Positions 33,159-43,207 of a stretch of DNA of 64,000 nucleotides are shown here, one piece after another. The position numbers and the translations under genes are program-made. The notes under the pieces are model-generated. The model saw only the letters and a program-made list of their open reading frames with translations. It was not told where the DNA came from and did not search any database. The stretch lies in contig NZ_CP006644.1 of the NCBI RefSeq assembly GCF_000512205.2, positions 4,354,501-4,418,500 on the forward strand, read 5' to 3'. Numbering within the stretch: position 1 is the first letter of the stretch; the number at the start of each line of letters is the position of its first letter. The stretch is from Sphingomonas sanxanigenens DSM 19645 = NX02. GTDB lineage: Bacteria > Pseudomonadota > Alphaproteobacteria > Sphingomonadales > Sphingomonadaceae.

Positions 33159-34886
33159 TCACTCCGCCAGCAGGTCGCCCACCGGCTTGCCGTTGACGAA
33201 CACCTGCCGCCGCTTGACCTCACGCACCTCGATCTGCTCCGGCGTTCCCGTCCGCAGCGCCTCGCGCGTGGCCGCCGGGCTATCCTGGCTTTGGGTGGGC
33301 GTGACATTGCCCGGCTGCACCCATGTGCCGTCGGCGCGGCGCACGACGGCCTCGGCGTTTGGCTGGCAGGTCTCGCACTGGCTGCGGATCAGCACCGCAC
33401 GATCCTCGCCCGGACGGTAGAGCAGCACGAACACGTCGCGATCGTCGACGCCATAGACGCGACCGAACGCGTCGAGCAGCCCCTCGGGCAGCGGCACCGG
33501 CGCCGGCAGGATGCGCAGATGCTTGCGCAGCATCGCCCGGTTCGCCTGATCCTGCTCGTCCGCCGCGATGTCGGCGCGATATTCGGACTTGAGCGCCTTG
33601 GCCGCGCGTTCGCGGATCGCCGGCGGGTTGGGCGCCTTCGCCAGTTCGCGCAGCGCGGCGCGGCCGGGCTCCCCGAAGTCGAACGCCAGCGCCGACCAGC
33701 TGAACGCGGCCGGCGTGACCCTGCCCGCCTTCAGCCGCGCGACCTGGTCACGCGTCGCCAGCAGGTTGAACGCGGCGAGCGGCGTCGCGAGGAACAGCGC
33801 CAGCCCGCACAGGCCGAAGGCGAGGTGCAGGTTGGACGGGCGCGCGAAGCCCGCCCAGCGTTCGCGCCCGCGCACCACCGCCACGAGATAGGCGACGCCA
33901 TAGACGACCGCGACGGTCACGAAGGTCAGCGCCCACAGCCGTTCCGGCGTGAAGCCATATTGGCCGATGCGCGCGCCGGTGGAGACCGCGGCGATCAGCG
34001 CGAAGGGCAGCAGCACCACCGCGAGCGCGATCGCCGCCCAGCGCAGCGGCGGGAAGCGCGATTCCTGATCCTCGCCATGGCCGATCACCGCATTGGCGAG
34101 CACGAGCGCGCCGATCACGCAGCCGAGCAGGATCGGCGTGGTCGATCGCGTCGCCGCCCACAGCGGCGTGAGCCCGGTGAAGGGCAGGCTCAGCAGGAAC
34201 AGCACCAGCCCCACCGCGAGCACCGGCGCCAGCACCGCGAGCACCGACACGACGACGCGCTCGAGCAGTCCGACGATGCGGTCACGCTCGCGCAGCAGGC
34301 CCGCGCCGCCGCCCAGCGCGGTGCCGAGCAGGGTCGACCAGAACCATTGCTTCTGCAGCGCTTCCTTGAGCAGATCGATGCCGATCAGGTCGAACAGCGC
34401 CGCGAGCAGGAAGGCGAGGATGAAGACGATCCCCGCGAACAGCCACGCCGCGCACCAGATCACCACATTGGTCCACGCATGGGCATGGACCTCGACATAG
34501 GGAAAGCGGCGCGCGCCCTGATCGCGCGCGGCCTGGAACAGGGGCGCGGCGATCGCGACCGACAGCGCGACGCACACGCCGCGCCAGGTTTCCAGATCGC
34601 CCCATTTGTCGGTCGGCCCGTTCCAGTAGAGGACGAGACCGACGACGAGACCGACCATGGCGATGAAGATCAGCGCCCAGCGCGCGCGCAGCGGCTCATA
34701 GCAGAGCGCGAACGCGGCGGTGGAGGCGGCGATCGCGGCGGCGGCCGCCACCCTGAGCGCCATCCCGTCCGGCGATCGCGGCAGGCCATCCATCAGCGCC
34801 CAGATCAGGAAGCCGGCGAGCGCGCCGAACGCCGCCGCGACCCAGGGCCGGATCGGCCAGCCCTCGCGTTGATCCCTGTCGTGCAT
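33159..34886 (-). CDS. DUF4153-family integral membrane protein
   Basis: A 575-residue protein with about ten to twelve hydrophobic helices in the first 400 residues (for example WVAAAFGALAGFLIWALM at 14-31, and the family region VEVHAHAWTNVVIWCAAWLFAG near 135-156). A soluble C-terminal domain of about 170 residues follows (ARLKAGRVTPAAF... to the end). The ribosome site AGGAG precedes the ATG. Length and the central motif fit DUF4153; the family has no settled function. It is isolated and flanked by an element A repeat. Confidence 0.75.
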   Translation of the reverse strand: MHDRDQREGWPIRPWVAAAFGALAGFLIWALMDGLPRSPDGMALRVAAAAAIAASTAAFALCYEPLRARWALIFIAMVGLVVGLVLYWNGPTDKWGDLETWRGVCVALSVAIAAPLFQAARDQGARRFPYVEVHAHAWTNVVIWCAAWLFAGIVFILAFLLAALFDLIGIDLLKEALQKQWFWSTLLGTALGGGAGLLRERDRIVGLLERVVVSVLAVLAPVLAVGLVLFLLSLPFTGLTPLWAATRSTTPILLGCVIGALVLANAVIGHGEDQESRFPPLRWAAIALAVVLLPFALIAAVSTGARIGQYGFTPERLWALTFVTVAVVYGVAYLVAVVRGRERWAGFARPSNLHLAFGLCGLALFLATPLAAFNLLATRDQVARLKAGRVTPAAFSWSALAFDFGEPGRAALRELAKAPNPPAIRERAAKALKSEYRADIAADEQDQANRAMLRKHLRILPAPVPLPEGLLDAFGRVYGVDDRDVFVLLYRPGEDRAVLIRSQCETCQPNAEAVVRRADGTWVQPGNVTPTQSQDSPAATREALRTGTPEQIEVREVKRRQVFVNGKPVGDLLAE

Positions 34887-35074
34887 CAGGATGCTCCTGC
34901 GTCAATTGCCTTTGGATATAGCAGCTTATCGGCTTTGCCGGGTGATCCCGGTCACCATGTCTTACCGATCCCGTGCAGATCCCGTGCAGCGGCATCGTTT
35001 GCATGACGAGGCGGTTGCCGGCTACGCACTTGCTCGGGGCGGCAATTATGCTGCACCGCACAATGGAGAGGGAA

Positions 35075-36241
35075 ATGGCGGCGCGCCGCTTCCTATATGT
35101 TTTTGCGGGGTTGATCGTGCTCGCCATCGCCGGCCTCTTTGCCTATCGGCTGTTCGCGCCGCAGCTCTTTCGCTTCGCGTTCGTGCCGAGCGCGCCGTTC
35201 GTGGAGCAGATGCCGCGCCAGGCGGCGGCCTATGCCGATCCGGCGATGTGGCTCGCCCGCCCCGGCCTCGGCAACAGCGATGCCGCGCAATGGCTGCCGG
35301 CCGGGGTTTCCCCGCGCACCGCGGATCGCGCCGCGACCTTCTTCATCCACCCGACCTCCTACCTCACCCGCGCGCAGTGGAACGCGCCGCTCGACGATCG
35401 CGAATCGCAGGATCGGGCGCGGCTGTTCGTCCGCAGCCAGGCGAGCGCCTTCAACCATCTGGGGCCGGTGTGGGCGCCCAAATACCGGCAGGCGGCGTTC
35501 GGCGCCTTCCTGACCGACCGGCCGGAAGCGCAGCGCGCGCTCGACGCCGCCTATGCCGACGTCGCGGCGGCGTTCGACCGCTTCCTGCAGGAAGCGCCGG
35601 CCGATCGGCCGATCATCCTCGCGGCGCACAGCCAGGGCTCGCTCCACCTGCTGCGGCTGTTGCGCGACCAGGTGGCGGGCAAGCCGGTCGCCGCGCGGAT
35701 CGCCGCCGCCTATGTCGTCGGCTGGCCGGTTTCGCTGACCACCGACGTGCCGCGGCTCGGCCTGCCCGCCTGCACCCGCGCCGACCAGCCCGGCTGCGTG
35801 CTTTCGTGGCAGAGCTTCGCCGAACCCGCCGACCCGGCGATGATCCGCGACGTCTATGAGGCGAGCACCGGGTTCGACGGCCGGCCGCGCAAGGGCACGC
35901 CGATGCTGTGCACCAACCCGCTGACCGGGCTCCCCGGCGGCGGCGCGGCGCCCTCCGCCAATCTCGGCGCGCTCATCCCCAACAAGGATCTGAGCGACGC
36001 GACCCTGGAAGCCGGGACGATCCCGGCGCGGTGCGACGCCGGCGGCTTCCTGCTGATCGGCCCGCCGCCCGCGAGCATGGACAGCCCCTATGTGCTGCCC
36101 GGCAACAATTTCCACGTGTTCGACTATACACTGTTCTGGTCGAACATCCGCGCCGACGCCGCGCGGCGGACGGCGGCCCACGCGGCGGCGCAACCCCGCG
36201 GGATCGAAAAGCTGCTGCGCCGGCTGGGGGGCAGGCGGTGA
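35075..36241 (+). CDS. DUF3089 alpha/beta-hydrolase-like protein
   Basis: A 388-residue membrane-anchored protein. The ATG at 35075 after GGAGAGGG is chosen; the frame stays open upstream but lacks a ribosome site. One N-terminal helix (about 6-25) anchors or exports it. The serine-hydrolase-like elbow is [16 protein letters not shown] (about 188-203), and other conserved parts are [11 protein letters not shown] and [15 protein letters not shown] near the C-terminus. DUF3089 proteins are predicted lipase/esterase-like enzymes with no defined substrate. The GTGA overlap couples it to ruvX, though a functional link is not obvious. Confidence 0.8.
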   Translation: MAARRFLYVFAGLIVLAIAGLFAYRLFAPQLFRFAFVPSAPFVEQMPRQAAAYADPAMWLARPGLGNSDAAQWLPAGVSPRTADRAATFFIHPTSYLTRAQWNAPLDDRESQDRARLFVRSQASAFNHLGPVWAPKYRQAAFGAFLTDRPEAQRALDAAYADVAAAFDRFLQEAPADRPIILAAHSQGSLHLLRLLRDQVAGKPVAARIAAAYVVGWPVSLTTDVPRLGLPACTRADQPGCVLSWQSFAEPADPAMIRDVYEASTGFDGRPRKGTPMLCTNPLTGLPGGGAAPSANLGALIPNKDLSDATLEAGTIPARCDAGGFLLIGPPPASMDSPYVLPGNNFHVFDYTLFWSNIRADAARRTAAHAAAQPRGIEKLLRRLGGRR

Positions 36242-36702
36242 TCGTCGCCAACGCGGCGGCGATGCGCGAGGCGCTGCCGCTCGGCGGGCGGCTGATGGGG
36301 CTGGACGTCGGCACCAAGACGATCGGCGTCGCGCTCTGCGACGCGCAATGGATGATCGCGAGCCCGGCGGAGCTGATCCGCCGCGCGAAATTCAGCGCCG
36401 ATCTGGCGAAGCTGACCGAGATCGCGGCCAAGCAGGCGGTGGCGGGCATCGTCGTCGGCCTGCCGCTCAACCTCGACGGCAGCGAATCACCGCGCACCCA
36501 GTCGACGCGGGCGTTCGCGCGCAACCTGGCGCCGCTGCAGTTGCCGGTGCTGCTGTGGGACGAACGCTGGTCGACGCAAGCGGTGACGCGGACGCTGATC
36601 GAGGCCGATGCCAGCCGCGCGCGGCGGGCGGATCTGGTCGACAAGATGGCCGCGGGCTACATTCTGCAAGGGGCGATCGACGCGCTCGCGATGGGCAATT
36701 GA
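36238..36702 (+). CDS. ruvX: Putative pre-16S rRNA nuclease / Holliday junction resolvase RuvX (YqgF)
   Basis: A 154-residue RNase H-fold protein starting at a GTG that overlaps the previous stop. The frame extends farther upstream only as a shadow of the DUF3089 gene. Conserved motifs are [15 protein letters not shown] (about 19-33, first catalytic aspartate), [19 protein letters not shown] (about 77-95) and [16 protein letters not shown] (about 114-129, catalytic glutamate); a final aspartate is in [16 protein letters not shown]. YqgF proteins process the 5' end of 16S rRNA and have also been described as resolvases. Confidence 0.93.
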   Translation: MIVANAAAMREALPLGGRLMGLDVGTKTIGVALCDAQWMIASPAELIRRAKFSADLAKLTEIAAKQAVAGIVVGLPLNLDGSESPRTQSTRAFARNLAPLQLPVLLWDERWSTQAVTRTLIEADASRARRADLVDKMAAGYILQGAIDALAMGN

Positions 36703-36755
36703 TACGCTTCCATATCGTGCTTGGCGATGGCCGGAGGCTCGGCTAAGACCCCGCC

Positions 36756-37532
36756 ATGCGCACGTCCCTGTTGAAGCCTGTTGCCGCCGCGGTGATCCTG
36801 TCATCCTTCGTCCCGCTGGCCGGCTGCGCACGCAACCGGAGCAAGGCCGATACCAGCTATGTCGCCCGCGACGTGGAGACGCTGTACAACGCAGCGAAGA
36901 CCCGGCTCGACCGCGGCCAGTACAAGCTGGCCGCCGCATTGTTCGACGAGGTGGAGCGCCAGCACCCCTATTCGCCCTGGGCGCGCCGCGCGCAGCTGAT
37001 GAGCGCGTTCAGCTATTACCTCGCCCGCCAGTATAACGAGTCGATCTCTTCCGCGCAGCGCTTCCTGTCGATCCACCCGGGCAACAAGGATGCGCCCTAC
37101 GCGCTCTATCTGATCGCGCTCGATTATTACGAGCAGATCGAGGACGTGACGCGCGACCAGAAGATCACCCAGCAGGCGCTGGGCGCGCTGGGCGAACTGA
37201 TCCGCCGCTATCCCAATTCGCGCTATTCCGCCGACGCCCGGCTGAAGGTCGACCTCGTCCGCGATCACCTCGCGGGCAAGGAGATGGAGATCGGCCGCTT
37301 CTACCAGCGCCGCTCGCAGTGGCTGGCCGCCTCCGTGCGCTTCCGCGTGGTGATCGACCAGTACGACACCACCACCCACGCCCCCGAGGCGCTGATGCGG
37401 CTGACCGAGACCTATCTGGCGCTCGGCATCCCCGAGGAAGCCAAGAAGTCGGCGGCGGTGCTGGGGACGAACTACCCCGGTACGAAATGGTATCAGCGCG
37501 CGTACGACCTGATCCAGAAGCACGGCGCCTGA
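36756..37532 (+). CDS. bamD: Outer-membrane protein assembly factor BamD
   Basis: A 258-residue lipoprotein of the BAM complex. The lipobox is PLAGC with the acylated cysteine at residue 24. TPR-like repeats follow, with the typical motifs VETLYNAAKTRLDRGQYKLAA, QYNESISSAQRFLSIHPGN and the Asp/Tyr-rich LIALDYYEQIEDVTRDQ. It sits just ahead of recN, the usual alphaproteobacterial arrangement. The 52 bases between the two genes hold no clear terminator, so they are probably co-transcribed. Confidence 0.95.
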   Translation: MRTSLLKPVAAAVILSSFVPLAGCARNRSKADTSYVARDVETLYNAAKTRLDRGQYKLAAALFDEVERQHPYSPWARRAQLMSAFSYYLARQYNESISSAQRFLSIHPGNKDAPYALYLIALDYYEQIEDVTRDQKITQQALGALGELIRRYPNSRYSADARLKVDLVRDHLAGKEMEIGRFYQRRSQWLAASVRFRVVIDQYDTTTHAPEALMRLTETYLALGIPEEAKKSAAVLGTNYPGTKWYQRAYDLIQKHGA

Positions 37533-37584
37533 TCGCTGCGTCGGGTAATTCCATCCGACACAATTCCGCTCTAGACCCTCGGCG

Positions 37585-39249
37585 ATGCTGACTGCCCTCG
37601 CCATTCGCGACGTCGTGCTGATCGAGGCGCTGGACCTCGAATTCGGCGCCGGCCTGACCGTGCTGACCGGCGAGACGGGCGCCGGCAAGTCGATCCTGCT
37701 CGATGCCCTGGGGCTGGCGCTGGGCGGGCGCTCCGCGGCCGGGCTCGTCCGCCAGGGCGCCACGCAGGCGGTGGTGACCGCGAGCTTCGAGGCGCCGGGT
37801 GCCGGCAGTCCGCTGGCCGCGCTGCTCGCCGAGAACGGGCTGGAAGCGGATGACGGCGAGCCGCTGATCGTCCGCCGCATCGTCAAGGCGGATGGCGGCA
37901 GCCGCGCCTATGTCAACGACCAGCCGGCGTCGGCGGGCCTGTTGCGCGAGATCGGCCAGCGGCTGATCGAGATCCACGGCCAGCACGACGATCGCGGGCT
38001 GCTCAACGCGCGCGGCCATCGCGCCTTGCTCGATGCCTTCGCGCGCAGCGAGGGGCGCGCGGTCGAGGCGGCGTGGCAGCAATGGCGCGCGGCGGTGGAT
38101 GCACTGGAATCGGCGCGTGCGGACGTCGCCAATGCCGAGGCCGATCGCGACTGGCTGGACCATGCGATCGACGAGCTTGCCAAATTCGCGCCCGAGGACG
38201 GCGAGGAAGAGACGCTCGCCGCCGAGCGCGCCGACATGCAGAAGGGCGCGCGCCTTTCCGACGACATGGAGACGGTGATGGCCGCCTTCGCCGGATCGGA
38301 CGGCGGCCTCGCCCAGCTTCGCCAGGCGGCGCGGCGGCTGGACCGGATCGCGCCCGAACATCCGCTGCTCGCCGAAGCGCTGGAGGCGCTCGACCGCGCG
38401 GTGATCGAGGGATCGGAGGCGGAGGAGAAACTGGCGCAGGCCGCCGACGCGCTGCGCTACGACCCCGCCCGGCTGGAAGCGGTGGAGACGCGGCTGTTCG
38501 AATTGCGCGCGCTCGCCCGCAAGCATCGCGTCGCCGCCGACGGCCTTTCCGACCTGCTGCGCGAGTTCCAGGCGCGCCATGCCCGCATCGAGGCGGGCAG
38601 CGAGGGGCTGGCGGCGCTGGAAACGGCCGCAACCGCGACGCGCCGCGCCTATGAGACCGCCGCCGACGCGCTTTCAGCCACGCGGCGCGCCGCCGCGGGC
38701 CGGCTCGATGCCGCGGTCGCGAGCGAGCTCAAGCCGCTCAAGCTCGATGCCGCGCGGTTCCGCACCGTCACCGAGACCCTGCCCGAAAGCCAGTGGGGCG
38801 CCGCCGGCAAGGATCGCGTGGAATTCGAGATCGCGACCAACCCCGGCGCGCCCTTCGGCGCGCTGGCCAAGATCGCCAGCGGCGGCGAACTCAGCCGCTT
38901 CATCCTCGCGCTCAAGGTGGCGCTGGCGGAGGAAGGCGGGGCGGACACGATGATCTTCGACGAGATCGATCGCGGCGTCGGCGGCGCCGTGGCCTCGGCG
39001 ATCGGCGAGCGGCTCGCCCGGCTTTCGGACAAGGCGCAGCTGCTGGTGGTGACGCACAGCCCGCAGGTCGCGGCGCGCGGTGCCGGCCATCTGCTGATCG
39101 CCAAGCGCAGCGACGGCCTCGTCACCCGCACCAACGTGAATACGCTCGATCCCGCGGCGCGGCGCGAGGAGATCGCACGGATGCTGTCGGGCGCCGAGGT
39201 GACCGACGAAGCGCGCGCGCAAGCGACGCGGCTGCTGCAGGCGGCCTGA
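37585..39249 (+). CDS. recN: DNA repair protein RecN
   Basis: A 554-residue SMC-like ATPase acting in double-strand-break repair. Walker A is TGETGAGKSILLDALGLALGGR near residues 29-50; the Q-loop region is EIHGQHDDRGLL. Coiled-coil arms cover about 160-370. The ABC signature is ASGGELSRFILALKVAL and Walker B is MIFDEIDRGVGG near 455-466, followed by the switch VVTHSPQVAARG. Length is normal for the family. Regulation by LexA is common, but no clear LexA box is seen in the short gap after bamD. Confidence 0.95.
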   Translation: MLTALAIRDVVLIEALDLEFGAGLTVLTGETGAGKSILLDALGLALGGRSAAGLVRQGATQAVVTASFEAPGAGSPLAALLAENGLEADDGEPLIVRRIVKADGGSRAYVNDQPASAGLLREIGQRLIEIHGQHDDRGLLNARGHRALLDAFARSEGRAVEAAWQQWRAAVDALESARADVANAEADRDWLDHAIDELAKFAPEDGEEETLAAERADMQKGARLSDDMETVMAAFAGSDGGLAQLRQAARRLDRIAPEHPLLAEALEALDRAVIEGSEAEEKLAQAADALRYDPARLEAVETRLFELRALARKHRVAADGLSDLLREFQARHARIEAGSEGLAALETAATATRRAYETAADALSATRRAAAGRLDAAVASELKPLKLDAARFRTVTETLPESQWGAAGKDRVEFEIATNPGAPFGALAKIASGGELSRFILALKVALAEEGGADTMIFDEIDRGVGGAVASAIGERLARLSDKAQLLVVTHSPQVAARGAGHLLIAKRSDGLVTRTNVNTLDPAARREEIARMLSGAEVTDEARAQATRLLQAA

Positions 39250-39276
39250 TCGATAGAATCAAACGGGAGGATGCTG

Positions 39277-40398
39277 ATGGACGGACTTGAGCTGCGGTCT
39301 CGCATCGAGGCGGACGGATTGCTGGAGATCACGCTGGAGACGGTCGAGATCCCCGCGCCCGGCCCGCGCGACCTGCTCATTCGCGTGCAGGCGGCGCCGA
39401 TCAACCCCTCCGACCTGGGCCTGCTGTTCGGCGCCGCCGACATGGCGACGATGCGGGCGGCGGGCACCCCCGAGCGCCCGATCCTGCGCGCGCAGGTGCC
39501 CGACGCCCGCATCGAATCGATGGCGGGGCGCTGGGGGCTGTCGATGCCGGTCGGGATCGAGGGTGCCGGCGCGGTGATCGATGCCGGTGCCGAGGTCGCG
39601 CATCTGATCGGCCGCACCGTCGCGACGGCGGGCGGCGGGATGTACGCCGAATATCGCGTGCTGCCGGCCGATGCCTGCCTGGTGCTGCCGGAAGGCACCG
39701 ACGCGGTCGACGGTGCGTCGAGCTTCGTCAATCCGATGACCGCGCTGGGCATGGTGGAAACGATGCGGCGCGAGGGGCACAGCGCGCTCGTCCACACCGC
39801 CGCGGCTTCCAACCTCGGCCAGATGCTGGTCAAACTGTGCCAGGCCGATGGCGTGCCGCTGGTCAACATCGTCCGCAAGCCCGAGCAGGAAGAGCTGCTG
39901 CGCAGCCTCGGCGCGGAGTATATCTGCGACAGCAGCAGCATCAATTTCCGCGACAAGCTCACCGAGGCGCTGGTGGCGACGGGGGCGACGATCGCCTTCG
40001 ATGCGATCGGCGGCGGCCGGCTGGCGTCTGACATCCTCCATTGCATGGAAGTGGCGATCGGCCGGCGGCAGACCGGCGCCTACAGCCGCTACGGGTCGGA
40101 CGTGCGCAAGCAGGTCTATATGTACGGCATGCTCGACACGAGCCCGGTGACGATCAACCGCAGCTTCGGTTTCGGCTGGAGCGTCGGCGGCTGGCTGCTG
40201 ACGCCCTTCCTCAAGGCGATCGGCGCGGAGGCGACGCAGGCGCTGCGCCAGCGCGTGGCGGACAATCTGACGACGATCTTCGCCAGCACCTATGCCGGGC
40301 GGCTCTCGCTGCAGGAGGCGCTGCAGCCGGACCATGTCGCGGTCTATGGCCGCCGCTCGACCGGCGAGAAATTCCTCATCGATCCGTCAAAGGGATGA
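39277..40398 (+). CDS. Quinone oxidoreductase-like, zinc-independent MDR dehydrogenase
   Basis: A 373-residue medium-chain dehydrogenase/reductase. Start at 39277 is used because GGGAGG lies 6 bases upstream; the ATG at 39271 is too close to it. The GroES-like domain begins DLLIRVQAAPINPSDLGLL (about 28-46). The nucleotide-binding fold has HTAAASNLGQMLVKLCQ in place of the usual AxxGxxG, then the second strand VNIVRKPEQ. The catalytic zinc cysteine is absent, as in quinone oxidoreductases and enoyl reductases. It probably uses NADPH, but the substrate is unknown. Its stop overlaps the next gene's start. Confidence 0.8.
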   Translation: MDGLELRSRIEADGLLEITLETVEIPAPGPRDLLIRVQAAPINPSDLGLLFGAADMATMRAAGTPERPILRAQVPDARIESMAGRWGLSMPVGIEGAGAVIDAGAEVAHLIGRTVATAGGGMYAEYRVLPADACLVLPEGTDAVDGASSFVNPMTALGMVETMRREGHSALVHTAAASNLGQMLVKLCQADGVPLVNIVRKPEQEELLRSLGAEYICDSSSINFRDKLTEALVATGATIAFDAIGGGRLASDILHCMEVAIGRRQTGAYSRYGSDVRKQVYMYGMLDTSPVTINRSFGFGWSVGGWLLTPFLKAIGAEATQALRQRVADNLTTIFASTYAGRLSLQEALQPDHVAVYGRRSTGEKFLIDPSKG

Positions 40399-41591
40399 TG
40401 GCAGGCGGGGTGCGACGCACCGTGCCATGCTATGCCGATCGCGTGCGACGCCCCCGCCCCTCCCCACTCCTGCCGATCGCCGCGCTGCTGGCGCTGGCGG
40501 CGTGCGGGCGCCTGCCCCATCCGCGCACATTGGCCTGCGCGGCGAGCCCGCCGGCGCCGCTCGCGCGGATGCCCGGCGGCCGGATGAGCACGACGATCGA
40601 CGTGCTCACCTACAATATCGAGGGCCTGCCCTGGCCGGCGCGATCGGGGCGCGGCGCCAAGCTCAAGCGAATCGGCGCGATCCTCGACGATCTGCGCCGC
40701 GCCGGCGAGGCGCCCGATATCGTGCTGTTCCAGGAGGCCTTCTCGCACGCAGCGGCGCGGGCGGTGGAGCACAGCAACTATCCCGCGATCGCCGTGGGCC
40801 CATCGCGGGTGCAGCGCGCGCCGGTGCGCGCGGATACCGATCTGCCGGGCAAGCCGCGGCTGTTCAGGGGCGAGATCGGGCTTCGGCTGATGAATTCGGG
40901 GCTCGCGGTCGCCAGCCGCTATCCGATCGTCGCGCGGATCGCGGTGCCCTATTCGCGGCCGACCTGCGCGGGGATCGACTGCCTTGCCAACAAGGGCATG
41001 ATGATGGCGCGCATCGCCATCCCCGGCGTGCCGGTGCCGCTGCAGATCGTCAACACGCACATGAATTCGCAAGGCGCCTCGCGCGTTTCCCCCGCCCGCC
41101 ACCTCGCCGCGCACAATGCCGAGACCGCGGAGTTGGGCACTTTCATGCGCCGCCACTGGGATCAGTCGCTGCCGGCGATCTTCGGCGGCGATTTCAACAT
41201 GCGCGACGCGCCGAAACGCTTCGCGCCCTTCTGGGATTCGCAGCGGCTGGCACTGGTCCACCGCTTCTGCATCGATCCCGCCAATCGCTGCGACGTGCGC
41301 CTGTCGTGGGACGGCGACGAACCCTGGATGGACACGCAGGACCTCCAGTTCTTCGCCTCGGGCGCGCAGGTGACGGTGCGGCCGATCCGGGTGGAGGCGA
41401 TGTTCGACGGCAGCGAGACCAGCCCGATGCTCTCCGACCATGACGGCCTGCGCGTGCTCTACCGCCTCGAATGGCGTGCGTCGGCGCCGACGATGGCAGG
41501 GTGCGGCGCCGCCACCGTCGCGGCGCGGCGCGGCGCTGAGGCGCGGCGCTACCCCGCCACCCGGTTCCGCCCGCCCGCCTTCGCGCTGTAG
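40398..41591 (+). CDS. Endonuclease/exonuclease/phosphatase-fold hydrolase, putative lipoprotein
   Basis: A 397-residue DNase I-fold protein. Motifs in order: IDVLTYNIEGLPWP, IVLFQEAF (metal-binding Glu), VNTHMNSQGAS, IFGGDFNMRD (Asp/Asn) and LSDHDGLRVLYRLE (Asp-His pair). The N-terminus carries LLALAACG, a lipobox; with the ATG at 40398 this comes after a long basic leader, and a GTG at 40443 would place it better. ATG 40395 is another option. The family includes sphingomyelinase-like phosphodiesterases and nucleases. The last 35 or so residues, past the domain, run 43 bases into the converging cyclase gene, unusual for neighbours in this window. Confidence 0.78.
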   Translation: MAGGVRRTVPCYADRVRRPRPSPLLPIAALLALAACGRLPHPRTLACAASPPAPLARMPGGRMSTTIDVLTYNIEGLPWPARSGRGAKLKRIGAILDDLRRAGEAPDIVLFQEAFSHAAARAVEHSNYPAIAVGPSRVQRAPVRADTDLPGKPRLFRGEIGLRLMNSGLAVASRYPIVARIAVPYSRPTCAGIDCLANKGMMMARIAIPGVPVPLQIVNTHMNSQGASRVSPARHLAAHNAETAELGTFMRRHWDQSLPAIFGGDFNMRDAPKRFAPFWDSQRLALVHRFCIDPANRCDVRLSWDGDEPWMDTQDLQFFASGAQVTVRPIRVEAMFDGSETSPMLSDHDGLRVLYRLEWRASAPTMAGCGAATVAARRGAEARRYPATRFRPPAFAL

Positions 41592-43207
41592 AGCGCCTGG
41601 TCGGCGACGCGGTAGAGCGTCTCGAAATCGGTGTCGCGGTCGCCCGGAGCCATGCCGATGCTCACCGTCAGGCAGCGCTGGCCGAGCAGGTCGGCCACAT
41701 CCATCGCACTGCAGCTGCGCCGCATCTCCTCGGCGAACCGCCGCAGCTCGGACGGGCCCGTGGCGGGCAGCGCGATCACGAACTCCTCGCCGCCCAGCCG
41801 CCCGGCGAGATGTCGCGACTGCCCATCGTCATCCAGCCGTGTCGCCAGCCGGCGCAGCACCTCATCCCCCACATCATGGCCGAAGCCATCGTTGATCGAC
41901 TTGAAATGGTCGACGTCGATCAGCAGCAGCGAGATCGGCGTCGCCGAAGCTTGGCGCAGCGTGGCGAAGCCCTGCGCGAAGCCGCGGCGATTGAGCAGCC
42001 CGGTCAGCGGATCGCGGTTGGCGAGGTCGATCAGCATGCGTTCCGCCGCGCGCGCCGAATCGCGTTCCCAGCGGATGCGCGCCAGCCGCACCGTCGCCGC
42101 GATCGCGATCACGACCGTCTGCAGCGCCGAGGCGATCAGAATCGCGATCTGCGATCCACCACCCAGCAGGGCGCCGAAATCGAAGATGTGAATCACCGTC
42201 AGCGCGATGATCGGCAGCGTCCACGCGATCGCGAAGTCGCGCGCCTCGCCCTGCCCGCGCCGCCAGCCGATCGTGACGAGCACGACCACCAGGAACAGGT
42301 TGAGCAGCACCAGCGGATCGAGCAGCGCATCGACCAGCGCGAGCGGCCCCCCGCGCGCGAAGGCGAGCGGGAAGCCGAGCAGCAGCACCAGCGTCGTCAA
42401 TGCGCCCAGCAACAGCCGCAGCCAGCGCGGCGCCGCGGTGATGCTGAACAGCGCCGCCATCGTAGCCGTGAACACGGCGACGCACGCGAGCAACGAGCAG
42501 ATCTGGGAGGCGAGCGTACCCGCCACCTGCGGGGCCACGAGCAGCGCGATCTGCGACCAGAGCAGCCCCCACAGCACCATGCACAGCGCCCAGCCCCCCT
42601 GCCAGACAAGATAGGCGCGGCGCATCGCGATCGCGAGCAGCAGGTTGTAGAGCGCCGCGAGCAGCAGCAGGGTCAGCGCGCCGCCGACCAGCGCGGAGGC
42701 CGCCGCGGTTTCCTGTGCCGCGCCATCGCGATCGAGCAGCCGGGCGCGCAGCAGCCCATAGACCGAGAAGCGATCGATCCGGATCGTCACCGATGCCAGC
42801 GTCGCGGCGCCCGCGGGTGCCGCGAAGGCGAGCTGGCCACCCACCCGCCAATAATCGCCATAGGCGCCGCGCGCGACCGCGTAGCGGCGGACATGCCCAT
42901 CGCCATAGGTGAAGGCCACCGCCATCCGGTCGAACCGGCTCTGGTGAACCAGCAGCGCGGCATCGCCATCGGCGAAACCGAGCCGCGCGACATCGGTCCG
43001 CAACCACAGGCTCGCTTCCTGATAGCCTTGCGGCTCGCCGCTACAGCGATAGGCCGACGGTGGCGGCGGCGCGCTGCCCAGCGGCGTCACCGCGTGACAC
43101 AGCACCGGAACCAGATCCACCTGCCGCGCCTGTTCCGCCCGGGCCGGCAGCGAAACGATCGCCGAAACCAGCGCGCAAAGCAGAAAACCCAAACGAAACA
43201 AGATCAT
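41549..43207 (-). CDS. Membrane diguanylate cyclase (7TMR-DISM + GGDEF)
   Basis: A 552-residue enzyme making cyclic di-GMP. The start at 43207 gives a proper signal peptide (MILFRLGFLLCALVS...ARAEQ); the longer start 43246 would put 13 polar residues before it. A periplasmic DISM-like domain (about 35-160) with LWLRTDVARLGFADGD is followed by seven transmembrane helices (about 170-370). The GGDEF domain has RDPLTGLLNRRGF, LLIDVDHFKSINDGFGHDVGD and the active GGEEF. The RxxD inhibitory site expected before GGEEF is not present (QSRH there), so product feedback is likely weak or absent. The ligand sensed outside is unknown. Confidence 0.87.
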   Translation of the reverse strand: MILFRLGFLLCALVSAIVSLPARAEQARQVDLVPVLCHAVTPLGSAPPPPSAYRCSGEPQGYQEASLWLRTDVARLGFADGDAALLVHQSRFDRMAVAFTYGDGHVRRYAVARGAYGDYWRVGGQLAFAAPAGAATLASVTIRIDRFSVYGLLRARLLDRDGAAQETAAASALVGGALTLLLLAALYNLLLAIAMRRAYLVWQGGWALCMVLWGLLWSQIALLVAPQVAGTLASQICSLLACVAVFTATMAALFSITAAPRWLRLLLGALTTLVLLLGFPLAFARGGPLALVDALLDPLVLLNLFLVVVLVTIGWRRGQGEARDFAIAWTLPIIALTVIHIFDFGALLGGGSQIAILIASALQTVVIAIAATVRLARIRWERDSARAAERMLIDLANRDPLTGLLNRRGFAQGFATLRQASATPISLLLIDVDHFKSINDGFGHDVGDEVLRRLATRLDDDGQSRHLAGRLGGEEFVIALPATGPSELRRFAEEMRRSCSAMDVADLLGQRCLTVSIGMAPGDRDTDFETLYRVADQALYSAKAGGRNRVAG

